In this document: in pieces, positions 27,667 to 38,200 of the stretch | Layout of the letters: every line of letters starts with the position of its first letter | Numbering within the stretch: position 1 is the first letter of the stretch | Assembly: GCA_902168185.1 (NCBI GenBank) | Contig: CABHOV010000046.1 | Span: 806,001 to 870,000, forward strand | Source of the DNA: an uncultured Bacteroides sp. | Lineage (GTDB): Bacteria; Bacteroidota; Bacteroidia; Cytophagales; Cyclobacteriaceae | Direction of reading: 5' to 3' | DNA length: 64,000 nucleotides | The notes under the pieces: model-generated | Database searches by the model: none | Told to the model about the DNA's origin: nothing | The model's input: the letters and a program-made list of their open reading frames with translations, nothing else | Position numbers and translations under genes: made by a program

Positions 27667-28026
27667 CTATCCAAGCGTTGAAATATAGGGTAAAAAAATG
27701 ATCAGGCCGATGATCACGGAAATCACTGAAACCATCAGTACAGCACCAGCCGCTATATCTTTTACTTTTCCTGCCAGAGGTTTATGCTCCCGGGTAACAA
27801 GGTCAACGAGATTCTCGATGGAAGAGTTGATCATCTCAAGCCCTGTCACCAGGCCTATGCACAGTAAAAGTATACACCACTCAAACGTTGTTATATGAAA
27901 ATAAAATCCTGCTGCTATAACCAGCAACGTAATCGAAAGATGAATCCTCAGGTTACGCTGTTCCCGGATTGCAACAGCAATACCCTTCCATGCATAACCA
28001 AAACTTTTTATAAGTGCGCTCATCAT
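27667..28026 (-). CDS. dgkA: Diacylglycerol kinase-type membrane kinase (DgkA family)
   Basis: 119-residue integral membrane kinase with three helices. The family motif EMINSSIENLVDLV is at 64-77 with Glu64, Asn67 and Glu71 in the catalytic positions, and REQRNLRIHL precedes the first helix. In Gram-positive and many other bacteria this family phosphorylates undecaprenol or diacylglycerol; which lipid is used here is unknown. The start overlaps the stop of the MurG-like gene by four bases (ATGA), so it is the last gene of the four-gene envelope operon from 30966 to 27667. Confidence 0.92.
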   Translation of the reverse strand: MMSALIKSFGYAWKGIAVAIREQRNLRIHLSITLLVIAAGFYFHITTFEWCILLLCIGLVTGLEMINSSIENLVDLVTREHKPLAGKVKDIAAGAVLMVSVISVIIGLIIFLPYISTLG

Positions 28027-29096
28027 TGTATAATGGATGTTACGGCTTCCGCCAGCAAGTTGTTGCTTTCTTTCACAGGTATAAAACCTTGAAGACGTTT
28101 TGCTTCGCGTAGCGCTTCTGTAAGATCAAATTTACTTTGTTGTATGGTGTATGCAATGCCTTTTTTCAAAAGGCGCTCTGCCAGATATTCCTGTTCCGTC
28201 TGGCCGGGAGTAGGAATAAAAATCACATGACCACCTAATCTCGTCAGGTCCATCACCGTACTAAAGCCGCTTCGCGCTAGTATAACCGATGCACTTTCAA
28301 TAGCGTGTTGAAGTTCTTCACTGTTCATAAAAGGTATCACGTCTGCCGTTGTATCAAGGGCTGCGATGTTTGTGCCGTCCGGTAATCCGCGAACGATCAA
28401 AGTTTTTATAGCCAATTTGTTTACCTGCTGTATAACGATCGTCTCTAACACCGAGCGTTGTGGCTCAGGACCAGAGAATATGCAAAGCAAATCATACTTT
28501 ATACTTTGCTTGCCAGAGGATGTGAATCGCGAAAGCGGACCAATAAATCGATGCCTGATCGTAGTGTCAAACATGCCAAACGAAATCAAATCACCGGCTA
28601 TACTTTCATCTCCGGGAAGATCAGGGATCCAGCACATGGAAAACTTTTTCATCATACGATGATTCATCTTCCGCACAAGTGGTGCTAGCCACCCGAAACG
28701 AAGCGGCATCAGTATATTGCTTTGATGCGTAATGAAAATACTGGTTACGGCAGACGACCAGCAACCATAGCGATTATCCGAAATGACCAGATCGATTTTA
28801 TCGCGCGCTATAATTTCCGCTGTCATTACATGTTCATCATGGATCACGCGACTAAACCTGGGAAGTTGTTTCGCCATCGCCCACACCATGGAACCTGTGG
28901 CGGGATACACAGGTTTATAAGCCGGGTATATGTAGGTTGTTACCCGCGGAAATTCCTTTCGGAGTAGCAATAGAGAATCACCGCTGCCCCCGATATATAC
29001 TATACATTGATGTTGGAGCAATAACCTGATGATCGGTATACAACGGGTAGCATGTCCCAACCCCCAATCGAGTGGCGTGACGAGTACGTGTTTCAT
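28023..29096 (-). CDS. MurG-like (GT28-type) glycosyltransferase
   Basis: 357 residues of the GT-B fold with MurG-like features: N-terminal HVLVTPLDWGLGHATRCIPI (Rossmann start with a G-x-G-H motif) and a C-terminal donor-binding segment RSGFSTVMDLTRLGGHVIFI followed by PGQTEQEYLAERL. It lacks an N-terminal signal or helix and is probably a peripheral inner-membrane enzyme using a UDP- or similar sugar. Acceptor unknown; it is a different protein from the true MurG expected in a dcw cluster. It overlaps the deacetylase upstream and dgkA downstream by four bases each, pointing to one envelope-glycan or glycolipid pathway. Confidence 0.85.
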   Translation of the reverse strand: MKHVLVTPLDWGLGHATRCIPIIRLLLQHQCIVYIGGSGDSLLLLRKEFPRVTTYIYPAYKPVYPATGSMVWAMAKQLPRFSRVIHDEHVMTAEIIARDKIDLVISDNRYGCWSSAVTSIFITHQSNILMPLRFGWLAPLVRKMNHRMMKKFSMCWIPDLPGDESIAGDLISFGMFDTTIRHRFIGPLSRFTSSGKQSIKYDLLCIFSGPEPQRSVLETIVIQQVNKLAIKTLIVRGLPDGTNIAALDTTADVIPFMNSEELQHAIESASVILARSGFSTVMDLTRLGGHVIFIPTPGQTEQEYLAERLLKKGIAYTIQQSKFDLTEALREAKRLQGFIPVKESNNLLAEAVTSIIQ

Positions 29097-29743
29097 CCGT
29101 GCAAGGACTTGAAAACAAATCCTTCATTTGTAAAATGATCAAGCACACGGGGCAGAGCATATGTCATGTTCTTCTCTGCCTTTACACTATCGTGGAATAC
29201 TATAATAGAACCGGGGCGCGCAGCACGAATCGTATTCCGCAGGCATGCTTCCGGTGATAGGTCTTTATTATAGTCAACAGAAAGAACATCCCACATCACG
29301 ATTCTATAGTCTGACTTCAGCAATTGAATTTGCTTCGGCGTGATGCGCCCATATGGCGGACGAAACAGATCGGTTACAAATGTAGTTTTCTGTGTGCCCA
29401 GGCTTTTGACCATTTCGGTGTCACACGTTTTTATATTGTGTATATAGTGGTTGACTGTATTTTTCCAACCATTAAGATGATTGAACGTGTGATTGCCAAC
29501 AGCATGTCCCTGCATTAAAATACGTTTGAATATATCCGGATGCTTTCGGATGTTATCACCTATGCAAAAGAAAGTCGCTTTGGCTGAAAAGGTTGCAAGT
29601 GCCTGGAGTGCAAATTCTGTAGGGCCGGTAACAGGTCCATCATCAAAAGTAAGATATAGTTCATTTGCTTTGGTAGGAACGCGCCAGAGCAACGAAGGAA
29701 ACAGCAGTGGAAGAAAAAACGGTGTGCGGTGTGGTGTAATCAT
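29093..29743 (-). CDS. Polysaccharide deacetylase (NodB domain)
   Basis: 216-residue carbohydrate esterase family 4 domain. The five NodB motifs are visible: TFDDGP (32-37), HTFNH (85-89), RPPYG (128-132), MWDVLSVDY and IIVFHDS. It should remove N- or O-acetyl groups from a glycan such as a surface polysaccharide or peptidoglycan, using a divalent metal. The N-terminus has a short hydrophobic stretch (TPFFLPLLFPSLLW) that may anchor or export it. It overlaps the PP2C gene upstream and the glycosyltransferase downstream by four bases each. Confidence 0.92.
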   Translation of the reverse strand: MITPHRTPFFLPLLFPSLLWRVPTKANELYLTFDDGPVTGPTEFALQALATFSAKATFFCIGDNIRKHPDIFKRILMQGHAVGNHTFNHLNGWKNTVNHYIHNIKTCDTEMVKSLGTQKTTFVTDLFRPPYGRITPKQIQLLKSDYRIVMWDVLSVDYNKDLSPEACLRNTIRAARPGSIIVFHDSVKAEKNMTYALPRVLDHFTNEGFVFKSLHG

Positions 29744-30966
29744 CCTACACGACAGGAAAGAATGGTTATATCATCATGGTACCCGTTGCGGCCTTTGAAT
29801 TCATCCAACGCTACTATAATATCTTCATGTATAGTGCTCAGGTTTTTGGTATAGGTGCTGTCTTCTTTAAAGTAGTCGAGCAGCGCATCAACACCAAATT
29901 CACGCCCTTGCTCATTTAGCGTCTCCGTCAATCCATCGGTATAGCAGAAGATCAGGAAATCCTCCAGATCTGTCACAAAGCCTTCATTCAAAAAAGGAAG
30001 CGGATGCATGGCACCCAACACAGTCGATCCATCCTCCAGTAAACGTATACCATGTTTACGGTCCAGCAATAAAGGAGGATTGTGGCCGGAGTTCACATAT
30101 ACCATCGTTTTAAGATGTATATCATATATAGCCGCAAAGAAGGTGATGAACTTCTCTCCTTTTGTATTTTCAAGTACCTGGTAATTCAACGCTTCAATAA
30201 TGTCTGTCAGGTTTGGCGTTTGACGGACCAGCGTACGCAGTGATGCCTGGAAATTGGACATCATCAATGCAGCCGGTATACCTTTACCGCTTACATCGGC
30301 TACGCAAATGAGAAACTGATTTTTATTGATCGGTATATAGTCATAGTAATCCCCCCCTATACGGTCGTGTGGAAGATAACTTGCTTCAATCTTCAGACGG
30401 TCTGTGTTCGGAAGTTTTTCAGGGAAAAGAAACTGCTGTACATCACGCGCGATCTCAAGTTCCTTGCGAAGTGATTCCTGCTCCAGTTGCTTTCGGGCAA
30501 GCTTCTTGTTTTCAATCGCTACGATGATGATGTTACTCAACGCCTGGATGAAACGAATTCCATCTTCATTTTCATAACTTTCATCATACTTGTCCAATCC
30601 GCCCACGAACACCAGGGCAAGCGTTGTGCTTTGATGTGCTACAGGAACAATGATATCGAACTCCGTAAATTCACACTCATCAAATTCCTTCAGGTGTGTT
30701 ATGTCCTGAATGGTTTTAAACTCCGGCAGCAACTTCGTTTTACCATAGTGATGCTTTGTACCGAAATTCGCTTTGCATGACCAGTCATCGTCCAATACAA
30801 ACAAGGCGAGTTTCTTGATACTCAGATTCGAACGAAGCGTGAAGTTATAGATCTTATAAAGAGACTCTTCAGGCAAGTTGCTGTTAATAGCCTGGGTGAT
30901 CTCAAGCAATGCATTGAGCTCCAGTTCTTTTATTTCAAATTGCTTTCTAACGTCCAGTTCCTCCAT
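29740..30966 (-). CDS. SpoIIE-type PP2C phosphatase with GAF-like N-terminus
   Basis: 408 residues. The N-terminal ~170 residues look like a GAF-like sensor (ALLEITQAINSNLPEESLYK, then YKIYNFTLRSNLSIKK), and a linker helix of about 30 residues leads into a PP2C-type Ser/Thr phosphatase domain with metal-site motifs GGDYYDY near 203, ADVSGKGIPAALMMS near 225-240, and FCYTDGLTETLN near 345. Such RsbU-like proteins dephosphorylate anti-sigma-factor antagonists or similar partners in response to a signal; no partner gene lies beside it. It is the first gene of the overlapping envelope operon, which suggests it controls or monitors that pathway, but this is inference. Confidence 0.88.
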   Translation of the reverse strand: MEELDVRKQFEIKELELNALLEITQAINSNLPEESLYKIYNFTLRSNLSIKKLALFVLDDDWSCKANFGTKHHYGKTKLLPEFKTIQDITHLKEFDECEFTEFDIIVPVAHQSTTLALVFVGGLDKYDESYENEDGIRFIQALSNIIIVAIENKKLARKQLEQESLRKELEIARDVQQFLFPEKLPNTDRLKIEASYLPHDRIGGDYYDYIPINKNQFLICVADVSGKGIPAALMMSNFQASLRTLVRQTPNLTDIIEALNYQVLENTKGEKFITFFAAIYDIHLKTMVYVNSGHNPPLLLDRKHGIRLLEDGSTVLGAMHPLPFLNEGFVTDLEDFLIFCYTDGLTETLNEQGREFGVDALLDYFKEDSTYTKNLSTIHEDIIVALDEFKGRNGYHDDITILSCRVG

Positions 30967-31046
30967 AAGCGAATACTGTAAAGATAATTACAATTCGTTA
31001 ACGAGTGACATAAAACCGTATAGTCATTTTTAACAATCTGCAACAT

Positions 31047-32153
31047 TTATAACGGACGCCCTTTCCAGCGCTGTGGAAGAAAATGCGCGAATATTCCAAT
31101 GCCCGTAACATACAGCGGGTAGATGAACTGCAGCGCTATAAAAGCAATTGAATTCCAGCGTGTTCGCAGAAATTTACATGTGGAGCGAAGAAATACATAT
31201 TCCAGCAAAACCTTCATCACCAAAAATGAAAGTGCCGAGGCGAATAAACGTCCGTCTGCAAAAAAGAGTAACCCGAAACAAATGAGCGTAATAATCTGGA
31301 CAGAAAAAACATAGACTGCCAGCAGCACCGTATATACAGATGTATTATGCCGCCACTTTCCCGCCCAACGTAACCGCTGGTGTATGAATTGCGCCACCGT
31401 GTTGCACGGTTCGGTTGTAACCACGGCATCTTCGTGCTTTACGAAATATATACCGTTGACATAGTGTGCAGCAATCTTGCGCATCAGGAACTCATCATCA
31501 CCGGAAGGTATATGTATATTCCCTTCATACCCACCCACTTCGTTAAACACTGATTTGCGAAAGGCTACGTTAGCTCCGTTGCACACGGTGGGAAATCCGA
31601 GTGCTGCTGAAGCTGCGGCCGAACCAATGAGACTGCTGAATTCTATAGCTTGCAGGTCGTCAAAGAAAGATGCCCCCTGCTGCATTGTTACACCACCAAA
31701 AGCCATCTTCACTTCCGTCTGCTGAAAATATATATGTATAGTTGATAGCCACGTTGACGACACGCGGCAGTCAGCATCGGTGGTAACAATGACGGATCCT
31801 TTCGCACATTCAACGCCCTGCGTCAGCGCATGCTTTTTCCCATGCAATGTGCTTCGTATGATTCTAAAATTACCCTGCGTATGGGCTATAAATTGTTGAA
31901 CTGTCGCGACCGTTTCATCGTCTGAATGATCGTCTATAACAATGACCTCAAACGCTACGTGTTGTTGCTGAGCCAGATCGCGTAAAAGAAAAAGTATATT
32001 CTTTTCTTCATTCCGGGCAGGTATAAGGACACTTATAAGATGAACATCTTGTGTTTTGGGTTGCTGAAATGCCTGACGCCTGCGCCAACCTATGATCAAG
32101 CATAGTAACAACAGGCCATAACTGCATCCATACAGCACAAAAAGGTAAAGCAT
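31047..32153 (-). CDS. Membrane glycosyltransferase, family 2
   Basis: 368 residues. An N-terminal membrane helix ([20 protein letters not shown]) is followed by a GT2 catalytic domain: [32 protein letters not shown] (the metal/nucleotide DxD-type Asp) and the acceptor motif QRLRW near 265, with further C-terminal helices. This layout is that of processive or polyprenyl-linked inner-membrane GT2 enzymes. Substrate unknown. The start lies 38 bases from ruvC in the divergent direction; it is 80 bases upstream of the PP2C gene on the same strand and may be co-transcribed with it. Confidence 0.88.
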   Translation of the reverse strand: MLYLFVLYGCSYGLLLLCLIIGWRRRQAFQQPKTQDVHLISVLIPARNEEKNILFLLRDLAQQQHVAFEVIVIDDHSDDETVATVQQFIAHTQGNFRIIRSTLHGKKHALTQGVECAKGSVIVTTDADCRVSSTWLSTIHIYFQQTEVKMAFGGVTMQQGASFFDDLQAIEFSSLIGSAAASAALGFPTVCNGANVAFRKSVFNEVGGYEGNIHIPSGDDEFLMRKIAAHYVNGIYFVKHEDAVVTTEPCNTVAQFIHQRLRWAGKWRHNTSVYTVLLAVYVFSVQIITLICFGLLFFADGRLFASALSFLVMKVLLEYVFLRSTCKFLRTRWNSIAFIALQFIYPLYVTGIGIFAHFLPQRWKGRPL

Positions 32154-32191
32154 CGCTGCAATTTCAAAAATTTCCTGATGCTACCTATCTT

Positions 32192-32752
32192 GTGCCCGTG
32201 GGAAAAATTGTAAAGGAAAAAATTATCCTCGGCCTCGACCCTGGTACAAACATTATGGGATACGGGCTGATTGAAATACATCACCCGAAAATCAATCTCC
32301 TGCAGTATGGAGTTATTCATTTGAGTAAGTATGAGGGGCATGAACTGAAATTGAAGAAAATTTTCGATCGTGTGCTCAGCCTAATCGATGAGTATCATCC
32401 GGATGAAGTAGCGTTGGAAGCTCCTTTCTTTGGAAAGAATGTTCAGTCGATGCTGAAACTTGGAAGGGCACAAGGCGTTGCCATGTCGGCTGCGCTTTCG
32501 CGGGATATTCCAATCGTGGAGTATGCACCCAGGAAAGTCAAGCAATCAGTTACTGGCAATGGAAATGCATCCAAAGAGCAGGTCGCTAAAATGCTGATGA
32601 CTTTATTTTCAATTAAAGAAGTACCTAAACTTTTAGATGCTACCGATGCTTTAGCAGTCGCAGTGTGTCACCACTTTCAGAAAGGCACGCTTGGAACCAA
32701 GTCAAAATCGTGGGACTCATTCGTTAAAGATAATCCAGGAAGAGTGAAGTAA
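32192..32752 (+). CDS. ruvC: Holliday junction resolvase RuvC
   Basis: 186-residue endonuclease that cuts Holliday junctions with RuvAB. Catalytic acidic residues are in [33 protein letters not shown] and [13 protein letters not shown]. The first in-frame ATG falls after the catalytic Asp of LGLDPGT, so the true start must be a non-ATG codon: GTG at 32192 (used here, [10 protein letters not shown]) or GTG at 32198. Divergent from the GT2 gene with 38 bases between. The end faces the small protein at 32787. Confidence 0.93.
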   Translation: MPVGKIVKEKIILGLDPGTNIMGYGLIEIHHPKINLLQYGVIHLSKYEGHELKLKKIFDRVLSLIDEYHPDEVALEAPFFGKNVQSMLKLGRAQGVAMSAALSRDIPIVEYAPRKVKQSVTGNGNASKEQVAKMLMTLFSIKEVPKLLDATDALAVAVCHHFQKGTLGTKSKSWDSFVKDNPGRVK

Positions 32753-32761
32753 ATAACCGTT

Positions 32762-32795
32762 GTTCGTCAATGTTGACCTGCAACATTTAGCGAAC
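32762..32795. terminator. Weak hairpin at convergent ruvC / small-protein ends
   Basis: Arms GTTCGTCAATGTTG (32762-32775) and CAACATTTAGCGAAC (32781-32795) pair imperfectly with a small internal loop. It starts ten bases after the ruvC stop and includes the stop codon of the opposing small gene. No T-run on either side. Confidence 0.3.
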
Positions 32796-33056
32796 GACTG
32801 TCATCAATTTCAATGAGGCGTTCATCAATTCTTCTTCCTGTCTTTCAAGTTCACTTCGAATTTTACGATTCAATTCAATCAGTTTATTGAGACGATCTTT
32901 CGTTTCTTCTTTTTCAAAATCATTTAACTGAATGGAGTTCATATCGATATACATCGAAATTTCTGAGATTCGCTCGTAGATCTGGATGATACCGGTTAAT
33001 CCGCTTTCTCCATACGATTCTTCTACGCTGTTGAGATTATACAATATGTCTTGCAT
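32787..33056 (-). CDS. Small helical protein, unknown
   Basis: 89 residues, predicted almost wholly alpha-helical with a coiled-coil stretch (EETKDRLNKLIELNRKIRSE) at 50-70 and no Cys, signal or membrane helix. The composition and ATG start suit a real small gene, and it occupies the gap between ruvC and the susD terminator. I recognise no family. It is convergent with ruvC, and its own promoter would have to lie in 33057-33270, where I see no good -7 box. It may be a regulator or a structural helper; nothing in the sequence decides. Confidence 0.6.
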   Translation of the reverse strand: MQDILYNLNSVEESYGESGLTGIIQIYERISEISMYIDMNSIQLNDFEKEETKDRLNKLIELNRKIRSELERQEEELMNASLKLMTVVR

Positions 33057-33270
33057 ACTTTTTCATATAAGAGTGCAAAAAAGTATGCCAACGAAACGGA
33101 ATATTTCTTTTCGTTGCTGTGTAATTACATTCTGCTGCATAAATCAAATATAGCTAAGCATAGAAGAATCATATTCTTTCTAAGCGGTCTTGGTGTAGCG
33201 CGAAGAAAAATTAATGCGACAGCTGTTATAACAATCCTTGAAAGAAGATATAGCTATACTAAAAAAGAAA

Positions 33271-33292
33271 AGGCTACCCTTTCGGGTAACCT
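33271..33292 (-). terminator. Terminator after susD, end of the rhamnoside locus
   Basis: On the minus strand AGGTTACCC-GAAA-GGGTAGCCT (one G-U) forms a 9-base-pair stem, followed by TTTTCTTTTTT. It lies 35 bases after the susD stop and closes the 13-kb rhamnoside-utilization operon. Confidence 0.85.
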
Positions 33293-33326
33293 CTTCACGC
33301 ACCAAACCAAATAGTATTTGAGAGAA

Positions 33327-35171
33327 TTAATATCCAGTGTTTTGTTGTTGTGCCCGTTCGTCTGGTGTCAACGGTTTTCCATTGACGAACACACGTTCCA
33401 GATGTGCTTGAGGAATTGGACGAAGCTTGTGAAACTCCTGTACACTTGACGATGCTATACTATGAAACTGTTTTACGCGTTCGTAAAATGTTTCCGTACG
33501 AACAAGATCATTCCAGCGATGTAATTCACCCAACAACTCACGCGTACGTTCATTCAATATAAAATGAATAAACCTGCTCTCTGTAGAGGATGCAGAAGGA
33601 GGATATTGTTCGAGAGCTACATCATTGTCCCAATAGCTTGCATCGATCTGCAACGCAGGGGCTGTGCTGTTTACATCACCATAGGTGCCGCCTTCCGATT
33701 TATAAAAATGGAAAGGCTTAACTTCACCGGCTTTATAGGCAGCGCGATTACGCAATATATTTATATAGTCTGCAGCTTTACCATACTCGCCTAACCGGCC
33801 ATACGCTTCTGCTGCAATGAGGTATGTTTCTCCCAGGCGGGCGATGAGTCCATCTCTTCCTGCAAATTCAGTTCCTACATCCAGACGTGTAGGGTCCATC
33901 CACTTTATCAATGTCAGGAAGTCTGCATTATTCCATTTATTCTGTGGTATCCACAGATATGGTTTTGATTTGATAGCAGCATCGGTAACATTCTTATCCA
34001 CTGTTACGATAACTGCTGTATCGCCAACGTTGAATTTATTCGTTCCTACTTTTGCTTGACTAACGTAGCCTGCATCGGCATCGGCTTGCTCCCATTTAGG
34101 AATGGTAATAGGCGCTGTACGATCGTTGCTCAAATATACCGTGCGGAAACTTTTATAAAACCGTGAGTCATTCTTCCGATCAAAAACATTTATAGTATAC
34201 GGTGTTGGCTTTAATCTTCTGAAAGGACGACCATAGGTAATATCACGTTCCATTCCAGGCTTTCCATCGTATACCATTTGAAAATATAGATGTACTCTGT
34301 TTCCAGAGTTTGCCAACAACAACGCATTATTGTTAAACTGTGCAGAGAGAATTACTTCGCTGCTGGCTTCGTTTGATACATTCCAGAGGTCAGCGAAATT
34401 ACTTACCAGTGAATATGTACCCTGATTGATCACAAGGTCTGCGTAATATGCAGCACTGTCAAGGTCAGTTTCTTTCTGGCCACGTTCATCGTTCACTGCG
34501 CTTCCTCGTGTAAGGTATACCTTTGCGAGAAAGTGACGCGCAGCACCTTGTGTTATTCTGCCACGGTTGGCCTGGGTAACGGGCAAAATTGCTTCGGCAG
34601 CACGCATGTCTGTAATGATCGCGCTATATATATCCGCGACCGGTGACTTTGGAAACTCGAGGTTCACACCTTCAGTCGCAGTTAACGTAAGTGGTATACT
34701 TCCAAACTGCTGCACCAGCATGAAGTAATAATAGCCACGCAGAAATCGTAATTCAGCAATGCGACTATTCTTTCCTTGCTCGGTTGACAATGCGCCACCT
34801 TCCGGCTCTGCTTCAGGAATTAGTTTGATCGCCGTATTACAGGTATTGATACCCTGGTAATATGCTGTCCACATATCATGGAACATACCAAATGTAGAAT
34901 TCAACTGATTCGTATAGGCATCCACGAATTTATTCTGTCCATCGGAAGCCTGTATATATTCATCAACACCATAATTCCAGAGTGTAAAACTTTGTTCACC
35001 GTTGAATTGGTAACGCAACGTGTTATAGGCACCGTTCACAAGTTGCTCCACTCCGGATTCTGTTTTAAACAAATCATAGGTAGCTTGAGAAACAGTATCT
35101 TCTTCCAGCATGTCGTGGCAGGAGAACAGCAATACAGTGGAAGAAAAGAGAAGTATTATAATTTTTTTCAT
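33327..35171 (-). CDS. SusD/RagB family glycan-binding lipoprotein
   Basis: 614 residues, outer-membrane surface lipoprotein that binds glycan and hands it to the SusC-type channel. The lipoprotein signal (MKKIIILLFSSTVLLFSCHD, Cys18) is clear. SusD-type segments include LRFLRGYYYFMLVQQFGSIP, the TPR-like helical body, and the family C-terminal signature NERTRELLGELHRWNDLVRT. It starts 29 bases after the susC stop on the same strand. The ligand is unknown, but the neighbouring rhamnosidase and esterase suggest a rhamnose-rich, acetylated polysaccharide. Confidence 0.95.
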   Translation of the reverse strand: MKKIIILLFSSTVLLFSCHDMLEEDTVSQATYDLFKTESGVEQLVNGAYNTLRYQFNGEQSFTLWNYGVDEYIQASDGQNKFVDAYTNQLNSTFGMFHDMWTAYYQGINTCNTAIKLIPEAEPEGGALSTEQGKNSRIAELRFLRGYYYFMLVQQFGSIPLTLTATEGVNLEFPKSPVADIYSAIITDMRAAEAILPVTQANRGRITQGAARHFLAKVYLTRGSAVNDERGQKETDLDSAAYYADLVINQGTYSLVSNFADLWNVSNEASSEVILSAQFNNNALLLANSGNRVHLYFQMVYDGKPGMERDITYGRPFRRLKPTPYTINVFDRKNDSRFYKSFRTVYLSNDRTAPITIPKWEQADADAGYVSQAKVGTNKFNVGDTAVIVTVDKNVTDAAIKSKPYLWIPQNKWNNADFLTLIKWMDPTRLDVGTEFAGRDGLIARLGETYLIAAEAYGRLGEYGKAADYINILRNRAAYKAGEVKPFHFYKSEGGTYGDVNSTAPALQIDASYWDNDVALEQYPPSASSTESRFIHFILNERTRELLGELHRWNDLVRTETFYERVKQFHSIASSSVQEFHKLRPIPQAHLERVFVNGKPLTPDERAQQQNTGY

Positions 35172-35200
35172 ACTTGATTTTTTTAATCTAAGACTGACAC

Positions 35201-38200
35201 TTAAAAACCAACCGTTAACCCAAATACTATACTCTTCTCGCTCAGGTTATTACCGATGAGCTGATCATCCACGTTTGTGATGGGTACATTTAAACCACGA
35301 TCTACACGTGTAGAGTTTGCATAGAATTCAGGATCGCCTCCTTTAAAGTCAGTCCAGAGAAATGGATTATAGGCAGTAGCATATATCCGAAGCGATTCCA
35401 TCTTAAACCTCGAAACCATGTTCTTCGGAAATGAATAACCCAAGGTTATATTCCGGATCTTTACAAATGATCCATCCTGGAAAAGGTATGCTTGTGGATA
35501 ATCAATACGCTCCTGGTCTGTTGTAGGACGTGGATACATATTGGTAGGATTAGCAGGTGTCCAATAATCCACCAGCGCCGGTTCAGGATAACGTCCGGCC
35601 AATGCAGGTCTATAATAACCACTCGCTATAGTGGAACCCTGGCGTGTATATACCATGAACGACAACTCGAAGTTTTTATAGGAAACTTTATTTACAATAC
35701 TTCCTGTCCAATCCGGTACGTTGTTTCCGCGTATAACCTGGTCGTTGGCATTGATCAAACCATCCGGTCCGTCCTTTATACCATCGCCATCGTTATCCGT
35801 ACTCTGATCTTTAACTTTACTTTGACCAGGAATTCTTCCATAGGCAGCAGCTGCATCGGCTTCGTCGGTTTGCCATACACCTATAGGTTCCCAATCATAA
35901 TATGTGGTTACCGGGTGACCAATGAACCAGCGGTTTCCAAGATCATCATTGGTTCCTCCGTATAGTTCAAGAAGTTCTTCTTTGTTCTTGGAGAAAATAA
36001 TATTGGTTTCCCATTTCAATCCGTTGGCTGCATCTATATTTATAGTGTTCAATGAAAACTCTATACCACGGTTTCTCACTTTCCCTATATTTTCAAGGAT
36101 GGAAGAAAATCCGGAGGCTGTTGGCAATTGTCTCCACATCATCAGATCGTCTGTAGTTTGTTCGTACGCTTCAACTGTACCGGAAATTCTTCCACCGATC
36201 AACCCGAAGTCAATACCAATATTGATAGATCTTGTTCCTTCCCAACGTAAATTAGGATTGGGTACAAACTGAGGAACGTATCCCCACGCTGCAGTCTCGC
36301 CCCATACATACGGAACTTTATTCAATCGGCCAGGCACCAGATATGGCGGCACACCTGCGTTTCCAACTTCCCCATAGCCCACCCGTAGTTTTAGTTCATC
36401 TATAGCAGTAATGCTACTCATGAAAGGCTCCTGATGAATTTTCCAGGCGAGGGATGCGGATGGGAAGAAGCCCCATTTATTTCCGGGAGCTAAAGGAGAG
36501 AGTCCATCATAGCGTCCGGTAAGTGTTAACAAGTATCGATCGAGTAAAGAATAATTAACGCGGGCCATATAGGACAGTATAACTTTTTCAGAGAAGTCGC
36601 TGCCAAAAGCATCCGGACCCGCTGCGTTCGTAGATCCTAAATTATAGTATAACTGTGAAGGATACGGTAAATTTGCAACGTTGGTGATGGAAGATTCGAA
36701 ACGATCTTTCTGCATACTATACATAGCTGTAAGCCCGATGTTATGCTTGTCTCCAATTTGTTTATCATAGAATAACAGGTTCTCCATAACCCAAGTAAAC
36801 CGGTTTTCCTGGTTATACTCTGCCCATGATGTACCACCCCTCCGATCAGAAGTATAGGGACCTTGATAACGGCCTCTCCTATATTGTTTCAAGTCGGTTC
36901 CGGCATTAACCCGAAAGCGTAGGCCTTTATATAGTTTCAGATCGGCATAATAGCTTCCGAAGACCCGTGTGGTTCTTCTATCATCTATAAAATCATCAAT
37001 TTCATTTAGTGGACTGAACACTAACGGATCACCACCGGGTTGAAAAATTATATTGCCATTGGCATCATATGGGACAGCTAACGGAATCTGTCCAATCGCT
37101 CTGAAATATAGGGGCGATCCATAGTTCTGGGTTGATAGTGTACCGGTAATCGTTCCACCTACCTTTAGGAAATCATTTACTTTATAGTCCAATCCCACCT
37201 TTGCATTAAAGCGGTCGAAGTCTTGCGCCATCTGTATACCTTCTTCTTTATAATAACCGGCACCGAAGAACAGGCCTATATTTTCAGTTCCACCAGCTAC
37301 GCTGAATTGGTGACTTTGTTTCTTTCCGGTGCGAAGTACAAGGTCTCCCCAATCGGTGGTGCGTACTTTTTCAGAATTATATACCGGTATCTGTAAATTC
37401 GGATCATCCAGCAATGCACGCAGGTTGTTGAGCTTGGTTTGTATATCTGCTGTTCTTGACGTAGATCCTTCCGGATAACGGTATGCATACTGCTCATAAT
37501 ATTTTTCATAATTCGCGCGTTCTTCTGCAGTTACAGCCCGCATCACTGGAATCCTGGCTTCACGATCAACCCATTCATAACCATCCGCCACTGAATTCCA
37601 TACTTCTATATCCTGCTGTCCAAAGTTCACGAAGTCAGCATTTACATCTGCCCATGGTAAAGAGTATACTAACCCTGCATTATTACGCAATGCTTCTCTG
37701 CGAAGCTCTGCATGCTGGCCTCCAGATTTCATGTCTATATCTGCTAATGGAGACGACACTCCGTAAAATGCGTCATAGGTAACTTTCGCTCTGCCCGATT
37801 TACCTTTCTTCGTTGTCACAATGATAACACCGTTCGCTCCGCGTGATCCATAGATTGCAGTTGATGAAGCATCTTTCAATATTTCTATAGACTCTACATC
37901 ACTCGGACTAAAATCATTTATACTTGAACCTTCTGGTAACGGTATACCATCGAGTACAATCAATGGATCATTGCCACCAATCAACGAGCGATTACCACGA
38001 ATACGAATAGTAGGATTATCACCTGGTCTGAAACTGTTCTGTGCTATATCTACACCGGCCGCGCGTCCTTGCAACGCCTGTGATATACTTTGCACGGGTA
38101 CTGCTTTCAATTGCTCTGCCGATACCGATGACAATGCACCGGTAACATCACTCTTCTTTACACTTCCATATCCCACAACAACAATTTCAGCAAGCGAAGT

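Noticed and set aside
33051-33314. 87-residue plus-strand frame in the gap before susD
   Set aside because: It runs over the susD terminator and the start of the small minus-strand gene; composition is atypical and no promoter is seen.
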